DNA of 64,000 nucleotides from Pseudomonas sp. MTM4 (GCF_019355055.1 NZ_CP048411.1:3809501-3873500), one strand, 5' to 3'. Counted from the stretch's first letter, positions 44,302 to 54,268 are shown. The notes: generated by a model not told the origin, from the letters alone. Translations and numbers: made by a program.

Positions 44302-45693
44302 TCAGCGTCCTTTGGTTGTGTTTGCTGTGGGGGTTTCGGGTGCAGCAGGCGCCATGTGGATCGAGGTGAACCATTGTTGTTGACGTTGCAGGCGTCGGGC
44401 GATGCTGCCCAGGCAAATGCCACGCACCAGCATGAAGGCGAGAAAGGCCAACCACAATCCATGATTGCCCATGCCGCGCAACAGCAAGCCCAATGGTAAT
44501 GAAATCGCCACGGCGAACAGCATCGCATTGCGCATTTCCCGCGCGCGGGTCGCGCCGATGAACAGGCCATCCAGCAGATAACTCCAGACGGCCACCAGCG
44601 GCAGCGCGGCGAGGTAGGGCAGGTAGACGAGCGCCGTTTCGCGGACGGCGGGGATGTCGGTCTGAAAGCCGACGAACAGCTCGCCGCCGAGTAGGAAGAA
44701 CAGGCCGAAGACGAGGCTGGCGAGCAGCGACCATCCCCCGGCCACGGTCAGGATGCGGCGCAGCTCGGTGCGGTCCCGAGCGCCGATAGCGTGGCCGCTG
44801 AGTGCTTCGACCGCGTGCGCCAGACCATCGAGCGCATGGGCGGTGAGCATCAAGCCGTTGAGTAACAGCGCATTGGCCGCCACTGTGGCGTCGCCCAGCC
44901 GCGTCCCTTGCACGGTGACCAGAAAGAATACGAGCTGAAGCGCCAGCGAGCGCACGAAGATGTCGCGGTTGACCGACATCAGTGGCCGCCAGCTGGCCCA
45001 ACGGCGCAGGATGCTGCCGTCCAGCTGTCCCGGATGGCGCAGCAAGGCGCCGCGCGTCAGCGCCAGGCCGACCAGCACGCCGCACCATTCGGCGATCACC
45101 GAGGCGCGTGCCGCGCCGGCCACGCCCCAGCCGAGGCCGAGGACGAACCACAGGTCCAGCGCGACGTTGACGAGGTTGGTGGTCAGCAGGATCGCCAAGG
45201 GCGCGCGGGCATTCTGTGCGCCGAGGAACCAGCCGATCAGTGCCAGGCTCGCCAGTGCGGCGGGCAAGCCGAACAGCCGCGTGTAGAAATACTGCTGGGT
45301 GAGCGCGTCGAGCTCGGCCGAGGGTTGCATCAGTTGCAGGGCGAAGCCTTTGAGCGGCAAGGCGACCACGCTCAATAGCAGCGCGAAGCCCAGCGCCAGT
45401 AACAAACCCTGCAGGAGGATCTGGCGCAGCGCGCCGCCGTCTTTACGCCCGGCGGCCTGCGCGGCGAAACCGGTGGTGCCCATGCGAAGAAAGCCCATCA
45501 CCCACACCAGCAGGGTGTACAGACTGCCGCCCACCGCCACCGAAGCAAGCTGATGCGCGTGCGGCAGATGGCCGATCACGGCGCTGTCGACCAGCGCCAC
45601 CAGTGGCACGGAAATATTGGACAGAATCATCGGCGCAGCCAGCGCCCATACCCGTTTGTGGGTGGGCGCGTGCTGCCAGGCGGTCAACAACAT
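44302..45693 (-). CDS. MATE-family efflux transporter (DinF-like)
   Basis: 463 residues, twelve helices in two halves, of the MATE/DinF branch. Family marks: VWALAAPMILSNISVPLVALVD at the N-terminus, TGFAAQAAGRKD after helix 3, and NLVNVALDLWFVLGLGWGVAGAA. Exports organic cations or oxidised compounds by Na+ or H+ exchange; DinF of E. coli is linked to the SOS response. No LexA site was noticed upstream. First gene of a two-gene operon with DUF2214. Confidence 0.9.
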   Translation of the reverse strand: MLLTAWQHAPTHKRVWALAAPMILSNISVPLVALVDSAVIGHLPHAHQLASVAVGGSLYTLLVWVMGFLRMGTTGFAAQAAGRKDGGALRQILLQGLLLALGFALLLSVVALPLKGFALQLMQPSAELDALTQQYFYTRLFGLPAALASLALIGWFLGAQNARAPLAILLTTNLVNVALDLWFVLGLGWGVAGAARASVIAEWCGVLVGLALTRGALLRHPGQLDGSILRRWASWRPLMSVNRDIFVRSLALQLVFFLVTVQGTRLGDATVAANALLLNGLMLTAHALDGLAHAVEALSGHAIGARDRTELRRILTVAGGWSLLASLVFGLFFLLGGELFVGFQTDIPAVRETALVYLPYLAALPLVAVWSYLLDGLFIGATRAREMRNAMLFAVAISLPLGLLLRGMGNHGLWLAFLAFMLVRGICLGSIARRLQRQQQWFTSIHMAPAAPETPTANTTKGR

Positions 45694-45854
45694 GAAGGGC
45701 TCCAGAACAGCCCGAAATGATACGTCGGCACGACGAAGGCGGCCAGCGAACGGGCTGCCGGCGAAATGATGAAGGGTCGAAAGGCACGCTAGAAGCTTGA
45801 CGATGAAAGCAGCGTCCTGGTTTTTTTGTCTCCCAGCTTCCAGCGTCTACTCCA

Positions 45855-46148
45855 TCAATGAATCAGCCAGCTCAACAACCAGAGGCCCAGAAACAGGTAA
45901 ATCACACCGGCGATGAACGAGCGTCGGAAGAAGGCTCGGAATGCCCCGACGAGTAGCAATAGGCCGATGGCCAGCGCAATCAGGCTGATTATCGAGCGGT
46001 CCATGCCCAGCGTTCTCGAAAGCCCCTCGAGGAAGTTGGCCCCGGCCTCGGCGAACAGGTAGAAGATCCCGCTGAGTGCATCGACGATGTAGCGAATCAC
46101 CGTGCCGAGTGCCTGTCCCAACCATTCGAAAAAGCTTTCCACCCGCAT
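45855..46148 (-). CDS. Small membrane protein of unknown function
   Basis: 97 residues: an amphipathic N-terminal half (MRVESFFEWLGQALGTVIRY) and two C-terminal helices (IISLIALAIGLLLLVGAF, FIAGVIYLFLGLWLLSWLI). An acceptable SD (GAGAG) precedes ATG 46148. Seems conserved in form in pseudomonads, but I can give no function. Confidence 0.75.
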   Translation of the reverse strand: MRVESFFEWLGQALGTVIRYIVDALSGIFYLFAEAGANFLEGLSRTLGMDRSIISLIALAIGLLLLVGAFRAFFRRSFIAGVIYLFLGLWLLSWLIH

Positions 46149-46359
46149 GTTGCTCTCCTGCCGTACGATCTACGGCTGCAAGCGCAGCCGTTCCATGGGG
46201 CATTGGGCTATCAATCCGCCTGGCAGTTCCCAGCGGCTGATTGAACCCACCGCTCGCTGATGGGTCAGTACCGGGTTGATCCGCTGCCTGTTAGCGCGTG
46301 TCACGTAATTGCAATCTTTCCCGAGCAGGCTGTTCGCCGTTGCTCCGACGAGAAATCAC

Positions 46360-47295
46360 ATGCCGATCATTACGAATGTACGACCGCAGTGGCTGCCGGG
46401 CGCGCGCCCTCGGGTCTGGGCGCTAGGCATGCTGGCAGCCGCTTCGCTCTATTGCGCCACGGCCTTTCACCTGGATGAGCGGCTCTACTACGGCTTGAAG
46501 TCGGCCTGGCACGAGAACAGCTGGGAAGCGCGTAGCCTGTGGTTGCCTGAATACAAGGTGCGTGTCGATGCGCTGTCGGTAGCCTCGGTCGACGACAACC
46601 TCTCCGGACTGACCTTCGATGAGCGCCGCAATCACCTCTGGGCGGTGGTCAACAACCCCGAGGAACTGGTCGCGCTGGACCGCGATGGCAACTTCCTTGC
46701 GCGCTATCCGTTGAAGGGTTTCACCGACGTCGAGGGCATCACCTACCTGGGCGATAATCTGCTGGCGGTTGCCGAAGAGCGCAGCCAGACGCTGGTGATC
46801 CTGCCGGTGCCCGAGCGCCCCGGCGCGCTGCAGCGCGCGGACTATGCGTCGATCTCGTTGGGGCTGGGCTCGGGCGACAATACCGGTTTCGAAGGGCTTG
46901 GATATGATCGCGCCGGTGACCGGCTGTTCGTGGTCAAGGAGCATTCGCCGCGCGAGCTCTACGAAATCCAGGGCATCAAGAGCAGCCTGCACGGTCAGTT
47001 GAACCTGAGCATCATCGACCGCAAAGAATGGATAGCAGACAAGGACATGGCCAGCGACCTGTCCTCGGTGCACTTCGACGAGCGCACCGGGCATCTGGTG
47101 CTGCTCAGCGACGAGGCGAAGATGATGCTGGAGCTCGACAGCGACGGTGAGCTGGTCAGCTATCGCTCGCTGTGGAGTGGTTTTGCCGGGCTGAAAGACA
47201 GCGTGCCCCAGGCCGAGGGTATGACCTTCGATAACAAGGGCGAGCTGTATCTCGTCAGCGAACCCAACCTGTTCTACGCCTTCGAGCGCCAGTAG
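46360..47295 (+). CDS. SdiA-regulated-family (YjiK-like) beta-propeller protein
   Basis: 311 residues from ATG 46360 (the frame opens earlier at a TTG, 46309). An N-terminal membrane anchor or signal (VWALGMLAAASLYCATAF) is followed by a propeller with repeated DNLSGLTFDERRNHLWAVVN, GFEGLGYDRAGDRLFVVKE and SSVHFDERTGHLVLLS motifs, the SdiA-regulated domain. Probably faces the periplasm; function unknown. Confidence 0.88.
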   Translation: MPIITNVRPQWLPGARPRVWALGMLAAASLYCATAFHLDERLYYGLKSAWHENSWEARSLWLPEYKVRVDALSVASVDDNLSGLTFDERRNHLWAVVNNPEELVALDRDGNFLARYPLKGFTDVEGITYLGDNLLAVAEERSQTLVILPVPERPGALQRADYASISLGLGSGDNTGFEGLGYDRAGDRLFVVKEHSPRELYEIQGIKSSLHGQLNLSIIDRKEWIADKDMASDLSSVHFDERTGHLVLLSDEAKMMLELDSDGELVSYRSLWSGFAGLKDSVPQAEGMTFDNKGELYLVSEPNLFYAFERQ

Positions 47296-47310
47296 CGGCG
47301 GTCCGTCGCG

Positions 47311-47760
47311 TCAGCCGCGGCGGATCATCCAGACGCCAGCGACGATCAGCAGCAGGCCGGCAATCTTCCCGATGCTGATCGAGGATTGCCGGAATCCCGC
47401 CCAACCGAAGTGATCGAGCAGCAGCGCCATGCTCAGCTGCCCGGCCAGTATCAGCGCCATGAGCAGCAGCGCGCCGATGCGCGGGCCGGCGAAAGCCGCC
47501 GTGGCGATCAATACGCAGCCCATCAAGCCGGTGGTCCAATGCCACCAGTTGAGGCTTTTCAGCGCTTGAAGCGAAGGCACGTCTCGCTGGATCAGAACGA
47601 CGCAGATCAGCGCTACGGTGCCGATTGCAAAAGACAGCAGCGCCGCGCCCATGACGCTGTTCAGGTGTTTGGCGACTTGTCCGTTGATGCCTGCCTGCAG
47701 CGGCAAGAATGCCCCGGCGATAAACGGCAAAACAAAAAGCCACCAGGCAACGACCGGCAT
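47311..47760 (-). CDS. DMT-superfamily YdcZ-type (DUF606) transporter
   Basis: 149 residues, five predicted helices, with the N-terminal FLPLQAGINGQVAKHLNSVM block that defines YdcZ/DUF606, half-size members of the drug/metabolite transporter superfamily that act as dimers. ATG 47760 follows GGAGAGG; the frame reaches 47784. Substrate unknown. Alone between two unrelated genes. Confidence 0.85.
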   Translation of the reverse strand: MPVVAWWLFVLPFIAGAFLPLQAGINGQVAKHLNSVMGAALLSFAIGTVALICVVLIQRDVPSLQALKSLNWWHWTTGLMGCVLIATAAFAGPRIGALLLMALILAGQLSMALLLDHFGWAGFRQSSISIGKIAGLLLIVAGVWMIRRG

Positions 47761-47831
47761 TCGAACCTCTCCATTAATAGACAAAACGAGTTCAGCCCCG
47801 CCGATTCGGCGAGGGTTGTGGCATCAGGCAC

Positions 47832-48392
47832 TCAGTGCGGCGGGTATTGGGACAGGACTTTCGTGACTGTCTCGCGAAACATCCCGGCGCGTTCCTGCGG
47901 GCTGCCGGGATTATCGCGCAGAACTTGCTCGGCGCTGCCGCGCCAGATCAGCTTGCCGTCATCGGCGTCGTAAAAATCGATCTGCAGCGTGCCGACCTGG
48001 TAATGAATGGTGCGGGTATCGGTGTACATCGGACCACCCCAAAAGCCGTGCCAGGGGCTACCCCAGGCGCCCATCGATGCGGAGGTGTATTGCTGGGAGC
48101 GCTCGTCGACGATGAACCAGGCCTGGATCAGCACATCTGCGGGGTTGGCGCCCTGGGCCTGGCGCAGGCCACGTTGGTCGAGCTGCTCGCTGACCGCGCT
48201 GCGAATGCGCTGTTCGGTGAGGTCGCTCTTGATGCGCGGATCATCCGGGCGGTATTGCAGCGCCGGTTCCTGCCAGCTCCAGGTCCGATAGGCGGAGAAG
48301 TCGCGCTGCGGGTCGAAATCGCGCTGTACCTGGGTGCTCTGGCAGGCGGCCAACAGCAGGAGCAGGGGAAGCATCAGTAATGAACGGATCAT
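47832..48392 (-). CDS. DUF4136 lipoprotein, copy 1
   Basis: 186 residues from ATG 48392 (SD GAGGAG), signal with lipobox LAAC, then the DUF4136 domain (FDPQRDFSAYRTWSWQEPA and SAVSEQLDQRGLRQAQGANP, ending DADDGKLIWRGSAEQVL). Outer-membrane or periplasmic lipoprotein of unknown role. Tandem with a second member directly upstream, probably co-transcribed, 30 nt apart. Confidence 0.88.
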   Translation of the reverse strand: MIRSLLMLPLLLLLAACQSTQVQRDFDPQRDFSAYRTWSWQEPALQYRPDDPRIKSDLTEQRIRSAVSEQLDQRGLRQAQGANPADVLIQAWFIVDERSQQYTSASMGAWGSPWHGFWGGPMYTDTRTIHYQVGTLQIDFYDADDGKLIWRGSAEQVLRDNPGSPQERAGMFRETVTKVLSQYPPH

Positions 48393-48426
48393 CTCGGTTC
48401 TCCTCGCAATAGGGACCGGCGCAAAT

Positions 48427-49047
48427 TCAGCGCGGCGGGTAGTCGGCAAGCGCGCGGTTCACGGCGTCACGTGCCGCATCCTTGCGCTCGCCTTGATCGC
48501 CTCCGCTACGGGCTTCGGCACGGTTGCTCCAGACGGATTGGCCGGAGCTCGCGTCGAACATCTCGATGCGCACCGATACCACCTCTTCTTCATAGTTGCG
48601 CACGATGGGCGCGCTCGTTCCGATGCCGTAGCCGCTGCCGTATCCATAGCCGCCACCATAGCGACCCACACCGACGCGGGGCCCGTAATCATCGTAGGTT
48701 TGTCGCACCCGCGTTTCCATCTGGGCGCTGGCACTGATCTGCACATCGCCCTGACTGTTGTTCGGCGCCGGGCGCAGGCCGCGCTGATCCAGAGCACCAG
48801 CCACCATCTCCTGTAACTCTTGGCCGGCAAGCGAGGCCGTCCCGGCCGGTGGGGTGCGCCAGCTCCAGCTCTGGTAGCTGGAAAAGTCTCGCGGCGCGGC
48901 CGGATAGATCGGCGACTGGATCTGCTCGACGGGCGGCGCCGGGGGAATCGGAGCGGATTCGCTGGTGTAGGGATTGCTGCTCTGGCAGGCCGCAAGACTT
49001 AGACCGAGCAGGGAACAGAGCAGTGGCAAAGCAGTGCGGATCGACAT
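48427..49047 (-). CDS. DUF4136 lipoprotein, copy 2
   Basis: 206 residues from ATG 49047 after GGGAGG; lipobox LAAC, then DUF4136 (AAPRDFSSYQSWSWRTPPAG, GALDQRGLRPAPNNSQGDVQ). It carries a Gly/Tyr-rich insert (GRYGGGYGYGSGYGIG) that copy 1 lacks. Paralogue of the gene downstream; function unknown. Confidence 0.88.
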   Translation of the reverse strand: MSIRTALPLLCSLLGLSLAACQSSNPYTSESAPIPPAPPVEQIQSPIYPAAPRDFSSYQSWSWRTPPAGTASLAGQELQEMVAGALDQRGLRPAPNNSQGDVQISASAQMETRVRQTYDDYGPRVGVGRYGGGYGYGSGYGIGTSAPIVRNYEEEVVSVRIEMFDASSGQSVWSNRAEARSGGDQGERKDAARDAVNRALADYPPR

Positions 49048-49067
49048 CGGTACCTCCCGGCCGGCAT

Positions 49068-49817
49068 TCAGCGGGGCCGACACAACCAGTGCAGGTAACG
49101 CCCGAGGCCTGCGAAAGTAGGGTGGCGGCGGTACGCCAGTTCCATCTCGATCAGGTCGGCAGGCTCGGTGCGGGCCTGAAAATCGGCGGGCATGTAATCA
49201 TGAAATACACGCACGCCACTGGTTGATTCGACCTGCCAGTGCGGTGCGAGTTGCGTGGCCAGTTCACGTGGGTCGAGCGGCTGTTGCGGCGTCAGGCTCT
49301 GGCGCTCGCCGGCAAAGCTCTGGCTGCGCAGCTTTTTGAAATGCCCTTTGAGCAGGTTGCGGTAGATCAGCGCGTCGCGGTTGTAGAAGGCCAGCGACAG
49401 CCAGCCATCGGCGGCGGCCAGGCGATGCAGCACCGGCAGGATCGCCTGCGGTTCGGCCAGCCATTCCAGCACCGCGTGGCAGATAACCAGATCGAAACGG
49501 CCCTCGACATGGTTTTCTACGTCCTGCCAGGGTGCCTGAATAAAGGTGGCGTTCTGGCCCGCTTCGGCAAAACGCTCGCGAGCACCTTCGAGCATCGGTT
49601 CGGCAGGCTCGGCTAGGGTCACCTGATGGCCTTGCTGCGCGAGCCAGAGGCTCATATGGCCGAGGCCGGCGCCAATATCGAGCACGCGCAGCGGGCGTTG
49701 CGGCAGCACTTCGGCGAGGTCCGCCTGCAGCACTGCGAGGCGGATCGCACCCTTGGCGCCGCCGTAGATCTTCTCGGCGAAGCGCGTCGCCAGCTCGTCG
49801 AAATGGCGGTCGCTCAT
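49068..49817 (-). CDS. cmoM: tRNA 5-carboxymethoxyuridine methyltransferase CmoM
   Basis: 249-residue SAM-dependent methyltransferase. It matches E. coli CmoM (formerly SmtA) at both ends: FDELATRFAEKIYGGAKGAI at the start and TSGVRVFHDYM near the end, with the SAM loop VLDIGAGLGHMSLWLA and FHAVLEW-like CHAVLEWLAEP. CmoM methylates cmo5U34 to the mcmo5U ester in tRNAs, tuning wobble decoding. Its start overlaps the upstream gene by 4 nt (ATGA). Confidence 0.93.
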   Translation of the reverse strand: MSDRHFDELATRFAEKIYGGAKGAIRLAVLQADLAEVLPQRPLRVLDIGAGLGHMSLWLAQQGHQVTLAEPAEPMLEGARERFAEAGQNATFIQAPWQDVENHVEGRFDLVICHAVLEWLAEPQAILPVLHRLAAADGWLSLAFYNRDALIYRNLLKGHFKKLRSQSFAGERQSLTPQQPLDPRELATQLAPHWQVESTSGVRVFHDYMPADFQARTEPADLIEMELAYRRHPTFAGLGRYLHWLCRPR

Positions 49818-50119
49818 TGGGCGAACCGCCGCTCGTTATCCGCCAGCTTGGCTAGCAGCGCTTGCTCTATGTCGATGCCCAGCTCGCTGCACATCAGCAG
49901 CAGGTACATAAGGATGTCGCCGACTTCCTGGCCTGCGTGTTCCAGCTTGTCGGCCGGCAGCTGGCGCGACTCGTCTTCGGTTAGCCACTGGAAGATTTCT
50001 ACCAGCTCGGACATTTCCACGCTGGCGGCCATGACCAGGTTTTTCGGGCTATGAAAGCGTTGCCAGTCGTTGCGGTCGCGGATCGCGTGCAGGCGTTGGG
50101 TGATCTGTTCGATGTTCAT
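49814..50119 (-). CDS. MazG-like nucleotide pyrophosphohydrolase
   Basis: 101 residues of the all-alpha NTP pyrophosphatase fold, RS21-C6/DCTPP1-like. Metal ligands are visible as ExxE in EMSELVEIFQWL and ExxD in EVGDILMYLLLM. It likely removes non-canonical (for example dCTP-like) nucleotides from the pool. ATG 50119; the stop overlaps the cmoM start, so translation is coupled. Confidence 0.9.
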   Translation of the reverse strand: MNIEQITQRLHAIRDRNDWQRFHSPKNLVMAASVEMSELVEIFQWLTEDESRQLPADKLEHAGQEVGDILMYLLLMCSELGIDIEQALLAKLADNERRFAQ

Positions 50120-50178
50120 CAGAGGGCGGCTCGTTGGAAGGCCGCTAGCTTCGGCCAGTGCGACGTTCCCCGCAAGGG

Positions 50179-51180
50179 CTATGCAGTTACCGCGCTGCGC
50201 CGTACTCGCAGCACGCGCTCCACGGCGAGCACGCCGGGGCGATAGTCGTTCTGCTCGATGGCGCGAATCGCCTGATCCAGCGCCAGTTCTGCGATCTGCT
50301 CATGTTGCTGGGATATGGCGTTGACCGGTATCGGCAGGAAATCCAGCAGCTGCGCGTCACCGAAGGTGGCTAGCCGCAGCTGCGTAGGCCATAGCAGACC
50401 GCATTCGCTCAGTGCATCGAAGACGCCTTCGAGCAGAACATAGGCGGTGGTGATCAGCGCGTCGGGCAACGGACCTTGATCAAGCAGCGCCAGCATCTGC
50501 TCACGACCGCAGGCGCGGCTGAACTGCTCGGCCTGCATCACGTTGACCTGACCCGCGTGGCTTTCCAGCGCCTGGCGAAAGCCTTGCTCGCGTTGCTGGC
50601 TGATGCGCAATCCGGGCCGTGCGCTGATCAGCGCGATATGCGCATCGGCTGGAATGTTTAGCGAGCGCGTGAGCTGCGCCGCGGCCTCACGGTCGTCGCT
50701 GACCACGGAGCAGAAGTGCTCGGCATCCAGCGCTCGGTCGAGGGCGATCACCGGTGTGCCGCTCGCCTGAATCTTGCGATAGCTGGCGTCATCCGCCGGC
50801 AGGCAGCTGGCAACGATCAGCGCATCGCAGCGGCGCGAGCGCAGCACTTGGATGACTTGGCGCTCGGCGTCCGGCTCGTCATCGGAGCTGGCGATCAGCA
50901 GCTGATAACCAAGCTGGCGGGCGCGCTGTTCGAGCAGTTTGGCCAGGCGCGCATAGCTGGGGTTTTCCAGGTCGGGAACGATGAAGCCCAGGGTGCGCGA
51001 CTGCCCGCGCCGCAAACCGGCGGCCTGCTGATCGAGCTGGAATCCTTGTTGCTCAGCCACTGCCATCACCCGATCCACCGTGGCCTGGCTTATCCGCCGC
51101 TGTACGGCCTTGCCGTTGAGGACGTAGCTGGCGGTGGTCACCGAGACGTTGGCGAGGCGGGCGATGTCGGTCAGTTTCAA
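50179..51180 (-). CDS. fruR: Fructose operon repressor FruR/Cra (LacI family)
   Basis: 333 residues: LacI-type helix-turn-helix at the start (LTDIARLANVSVTTASYVLNG) and a periplasmic-binding-like domain. Pseudomonas Cra responds to fructose-1-phosphate and represses fruBKA. The frame reaches 51279, but family members begin at KLTDIARL; here that is a TTG at 51180 with AGGATC upstream. Divergent from fruB, with a perfect operator between them. Confidence 0.9.
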   Translation of the reverse strand: MKLTDIARLANVSVTTASYVLNGKAVQRRISQATVDRVMAVAEQQGFQLDQQAAGLRRGQSRTLGFIVPDLENPSYARLAKLLEQRARQLGYQLLIASSDDEPDAERQVIQVLRSRRCDALIVASCLPADDASYRKIQASGTPVIALDRALDAEHFCSVVSDDREAAAQLTRSLNIPADAHIALISARPGLRISQQREQGFRQALESHAGQVNVMQAEQFSRACGREQMLALLDQGPLPDALITTAYVLLEGVFDALSECGLLWPTQLRLATFGDAQLLDFLPIPVNAISQQHEQIAELALDQAIRAIEQNDYRPGVLAVERVLRVRRSAVTA

Positions 51181-51261
51181 CTCGATGATCCTGGGCGAAG
51201 GACGGGTGGTATGAACTTGGGCTTCTAGAGTTACCCAATATTGCGTAATGTGCCAGCCTTG

Positions 51262-51277
51262 GCTGAAACGTTTCAGC
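51262..51277. promoter_or_regulatory. Cra/FruR operator
   Basis: GCTGAAACGTTTCAGC is a perfect 16-bp palindrome. Its core is one base from the P. putida Cra site TTAAACGTTTCA as I recall it. It lies between fruR and fruB, so Cra should repress both. Confidence 0.9.
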
Positions 51278-51379
51278 AACTATTCGGTCATAAGCGCCAG
51301 CCCAGGATTCGGGCCATGTCAGCGTCCCTGCCGGACCGGCCGGTAAAGAAACAATCGTGAGCCCGCACAGGAGTTCTCC

Positions 51380-54268
51380 ATGCTTGAGTTGAATGCCCAG
51401 CATATCCACATGCATCAGACGGCCGCCGACAAGCCTGCCGCGCTGGCCTTGCTGGCCGAAGTGCTGGTGGCGGACGGGCTGGTGGCGCCCGGTTACCTCG
51501 ACGGGCTGCGCGCGCGCGAAGCGCAGGGCTCGACCTTTCTTGGCCAGGGCATCGCGATCCCGCACGGCACGCCTGAGACCCGCGATCAGGTCTTCACCAC
51601 CGGCGTGCGCCTGCTGCACTTTCCAGGTGGCGTGGACTGGGGCAATGGCCAGCGGGTGTATCTGGCCATCGGCATCGCCGCGCGTTCGGATGAGCATCTG
51701 CGGTTGCTGCAGTTGTTGACCCGAGCGCTTGGCGAAGGCGACCTCAGCGAGGCGCTGCAAAAAGTGGATAGCCCCGAGGCGATCATCGATCTGCTGCAGG
51801 GCGCGCCGCAGGAGTTGGCGCTGGACGGCCAGTTGGTCGCCCTCGGTGCTACCGCAGATGATTTCGACGAACTGGCCTGGCAGGGCGTCAAGCTGCTCAA
51901 GCGCGCCCTGTGCGTGGAGCCCGGCTTCAATGCCGGGTTGGCGCTGAACCAGGCGCTGCCGTTGGGCGACGGTTTGTGGTGGCTAAGCAGTGAACAGTCG
52001 GTGCAGCGCCCCGGGCTGGCCTTCGTCACGCCCATCAATTCGTTGGTACACCAGGGGCAGCCGCTTAATGGCCTGTTCGTGCTCGCCAGCCTGGGTGAGG
52101 CGCATCGGGCGATGCTCGAGCGCTTGTGCAATCTGCTGATCGAAGGCCGCGGGCAGGAACTGAGCCAGGCGACCTCCAGTCGCGTGGTGCTCGAAGCGCT
52201 CGGCGGCGACGTACCGGCCGACTGGCCGAGCGTGCAGGTGCCGTTGGCCAATGCTCATGGTATGCATGCGCGGCCCGCCAAGGTGCTGACCGAAATCGCC
52301 CAGGCCTTCGACGGCGATATCCGTGTACGTGTGGCCGGTAGCGAGACTGCCGGCGTGTCGGTAAAGAGCCTCAGCAAACTCTTGGCGATGGGCGCGCATC
52401 GCGGTCAGGTATTGGAATTCATCGCCGAGCCCTCGGTTGCCGCCGATGCGCTGCCGGTGTTGGTGCGCGCTGTGGAAGACGGCTTGGGCGAGGAGGTCGA
52501 GCCCTTGCCCGCGCCGGGCCAGGTGATGGAAAACGCCGGCGCGTCGCTTGCCGCGCAACCGGATCAAAAGACCGTCGAGCACGCGGCTTTGCGTGTCGGC
52601 GAGCGGGTGATGGCCATTGCCGCCTCGCCCGGCATCGCCATCGGCCCGGTGCTGGTGCGCAAGCCACAGGTGATTGATTACCCCAAGCACGGCGACTCTC
52701 CAATCGTGGAGCTGCAGCGCCTGGATGCAGCGCTGGATACCGTGTTCAGCGAAATTGGCGTGCTGATCGAGGAAAGCCAGGTCGCCAGCATTCGCGACAT
52801 CTTCACTACCCATCAGGCCATGCTGCGCGATCCGGCACTGCGCGAGGACGTACAGGTACGCCTGCAAAAAGGCCTGAGCGCCGAAGCCGCGTGGGTGGAA
52901 GAAATCGAAAACGCTGCGCAGCAACAGGAATCGCTGCACGACAAACTGCTGGCCGAGCGCGCAGCGGATCTGCGTGACGTCGGCCGCCGCGTACTGGCCT
53001 GCCTGACGGGTATCGAGGCAGAGCAGGCGCCGGATGAGCCCTACATTCTGGTGATGGATGAAGTGGCTCCGTCGGACGTTGCCACGCTCAACTGCCAGCG
53101 CGTCGCCGGCATCCTCACCGCTGGCGGTGGCGCGACCTCGCACAGCGCGATCATCGCCCGTGCGCTGGGCATTCCGGCCATCGTCGGCGCCGGGCCCGGC
53201 GTGCTGGGGTTGGCGCCGAACACGCTATTGCTGCTCGACGGCGAGCGCGGCGAACTGCTGGTCGCGCCGAGCGATGCGCAACTGGAAGAAGCCAGAAGCG
53301 AGCGCGCCGAGCGCGAGGAACGCAAGCGTGTGGCGAACGAGAGACGAATGGACTCGGCGATCACTCGCGACGGTCATCCGATAGAGATCGCCGCCAACAT
53401 TGGCGCGGCCGGCGAGACTGCCGAAGCCGTTACCCTCGGGGCCGAAGGCATCGGCCTGCTGCGCACCGAGCTAGTGTTCATGAACCACTCCCAGGCGCCG
53501 GACCAAGCGACCCAGGAAGCCGAGTACCGCCGCGTGCTGGAAGCCCTCGAAGGGCGGCCCCTGGTGGTGCGTACGCTGGACGTCGGTGGCGACAAGCCAC
53601 TGCCGTACTGGCCGATGCCAGCCGAAGAAAACCCTTTCCTCGGTGTACGCGGCATTCGCCTGAGCCTGCAACGTCCAGACATTCTCGAAACCCAGCTGCG
53701 CGCGCTGCTGGCCTCCGCCGACGGTCGCCCGTTGCGGATCATGTTCCCCATGGTCGGCAACATCGATGAGTGGCGCACCGCCAAAGCCATGGTTGATCGC
53801 CTGCGGGTGGAACTGCCGGTGGCCGATCTGCAGGTAGGCATCATGATCGAGATTCCCTCGGCGGCGCTGATCGCACCCGTGTTGGCTCAAGAAGTCGACT
53901 TCTTCAGCATTGGTACCAACGATCTCACGCAGTACACACTGGCCATCGACCGCGGTCATCCGACCCTTTCCGGTCAGGCCGATGGCTTGCATCCGGCGGT
54001 GCTGCGGCTGATCGACATGACGGTCAAAGCCGCGCACGCGCATGGCAAGTGGGTCGGGGTATGCGGCGAATTGGCGGCCGATGCGCTGGCAGTGCCGATG
54101 CTGGTGGGCCTCGGTGTCGACGAGCTGAGCGTATCTGCCCGCAGCATCGCGCTGGTCAAGGCGCGGGTGCGGGAGCTGGAGTTCGCCGCTTGCCAGCAAT
54201 TGGCCCAGCAAGCGCTGCTGTTAGCGGGCGCACATGAAGTACGGGCTTTCGTCGGAGAGCATTGCTGA
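51380..54268 (+). CDS. fruB: Fructose PTS multiphosphoryl transfer protein (EIIA-HPr-EI)
   Basis: 962-residue fusion that carries phosphate from PEP to the fructose permease. EIIA domain with phospho-His62 (IAIPHGTPET); HPr domain with phospho-His296 (NAHGMHARPAK); Enzyme I domain with phospho-His588 (GGGATSHSAIIARALGIPA) and the PEP-binding end VGVCGEL. All three active His are kept. First gene of fruBKA, under Cra; its stop overlaps the fruK start (TGATG). Confidence 0.96.
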   Translation: MLELNAQHIHMHQTAADKPAALALLAEVLVADGLVAPGYLDGLRAREAQGSTFLGQGIAIPHGTPETRDQVFTTGVRLLHFPGGVDWGNGQRVYLAIGIAARSDEHLRLLQLLTRALGEGDLSEALQKVDSPEAIIDLLQGAPQELALDGQLVALGATADDFDELAWQGVKLLKRALCVEPGFNAGLALNQALPLGDGLWWLSSEQSVQRPGLAFVTPINSLVHQGQPLNGLFVLASLGEAHRAMLERLCNLLIEGRGQELSQATSSRVVLEALGGDVPADWPSVQVPLANAHGMHARPAKVLTEIAQAFDGDIRVRVAGSETAGVSVKSLSKLLAMGAHRGQVLEFIAEPSVAADALPVLVRAVEDGLGEEVEPLPAPGQVMENAGASLAAQPDQKTVEHAALRVGERVMAIAASPGIAIGPVLVRKPQVIDYPKHGDSPIVELQRLDAALDTVFSEIGVLIEESQVASIRDIFTTHQAMLRDPALREDVQVRLQKGLSAEAAWVEEIENAAQQQESLHDKLLAERAADLRDVGRRVLACLTGIEAEQAPDEPYILVMDEVAPSDVATLNCQRVAGILTAGGGATSHSAIIARALGIPAIVGAGPGVLGLAPNTLLLLDGERGELLVAPSDAQLEEARSERAEREERKRVANERRMDSAITRDGHPIEIAANIGAAGETAEAVTLGAEGIGLLRTELVFMNHSQAPDQATQEAEYRRVLEALEGRPLVVRTLDVGGDKPLPYWPMPAEENPFLGVRGIRLSLQRPDILETQLRALLASADGRPLRIMFPMVGNIDEWRTAKAMVDRLRVELPVADLQVGIMIEIPSAALIAPVLAQEVDFFSIGTNDLTQYTLAIDRGHPTLSGQADGLHPAVLRLIDMTVKAAHAHGKWVGVCGELAADALAVPMLVGLGVDELSVSARSIALVKARVRELEFAACQQLAQQALLLAGAHEVRAFVGEHC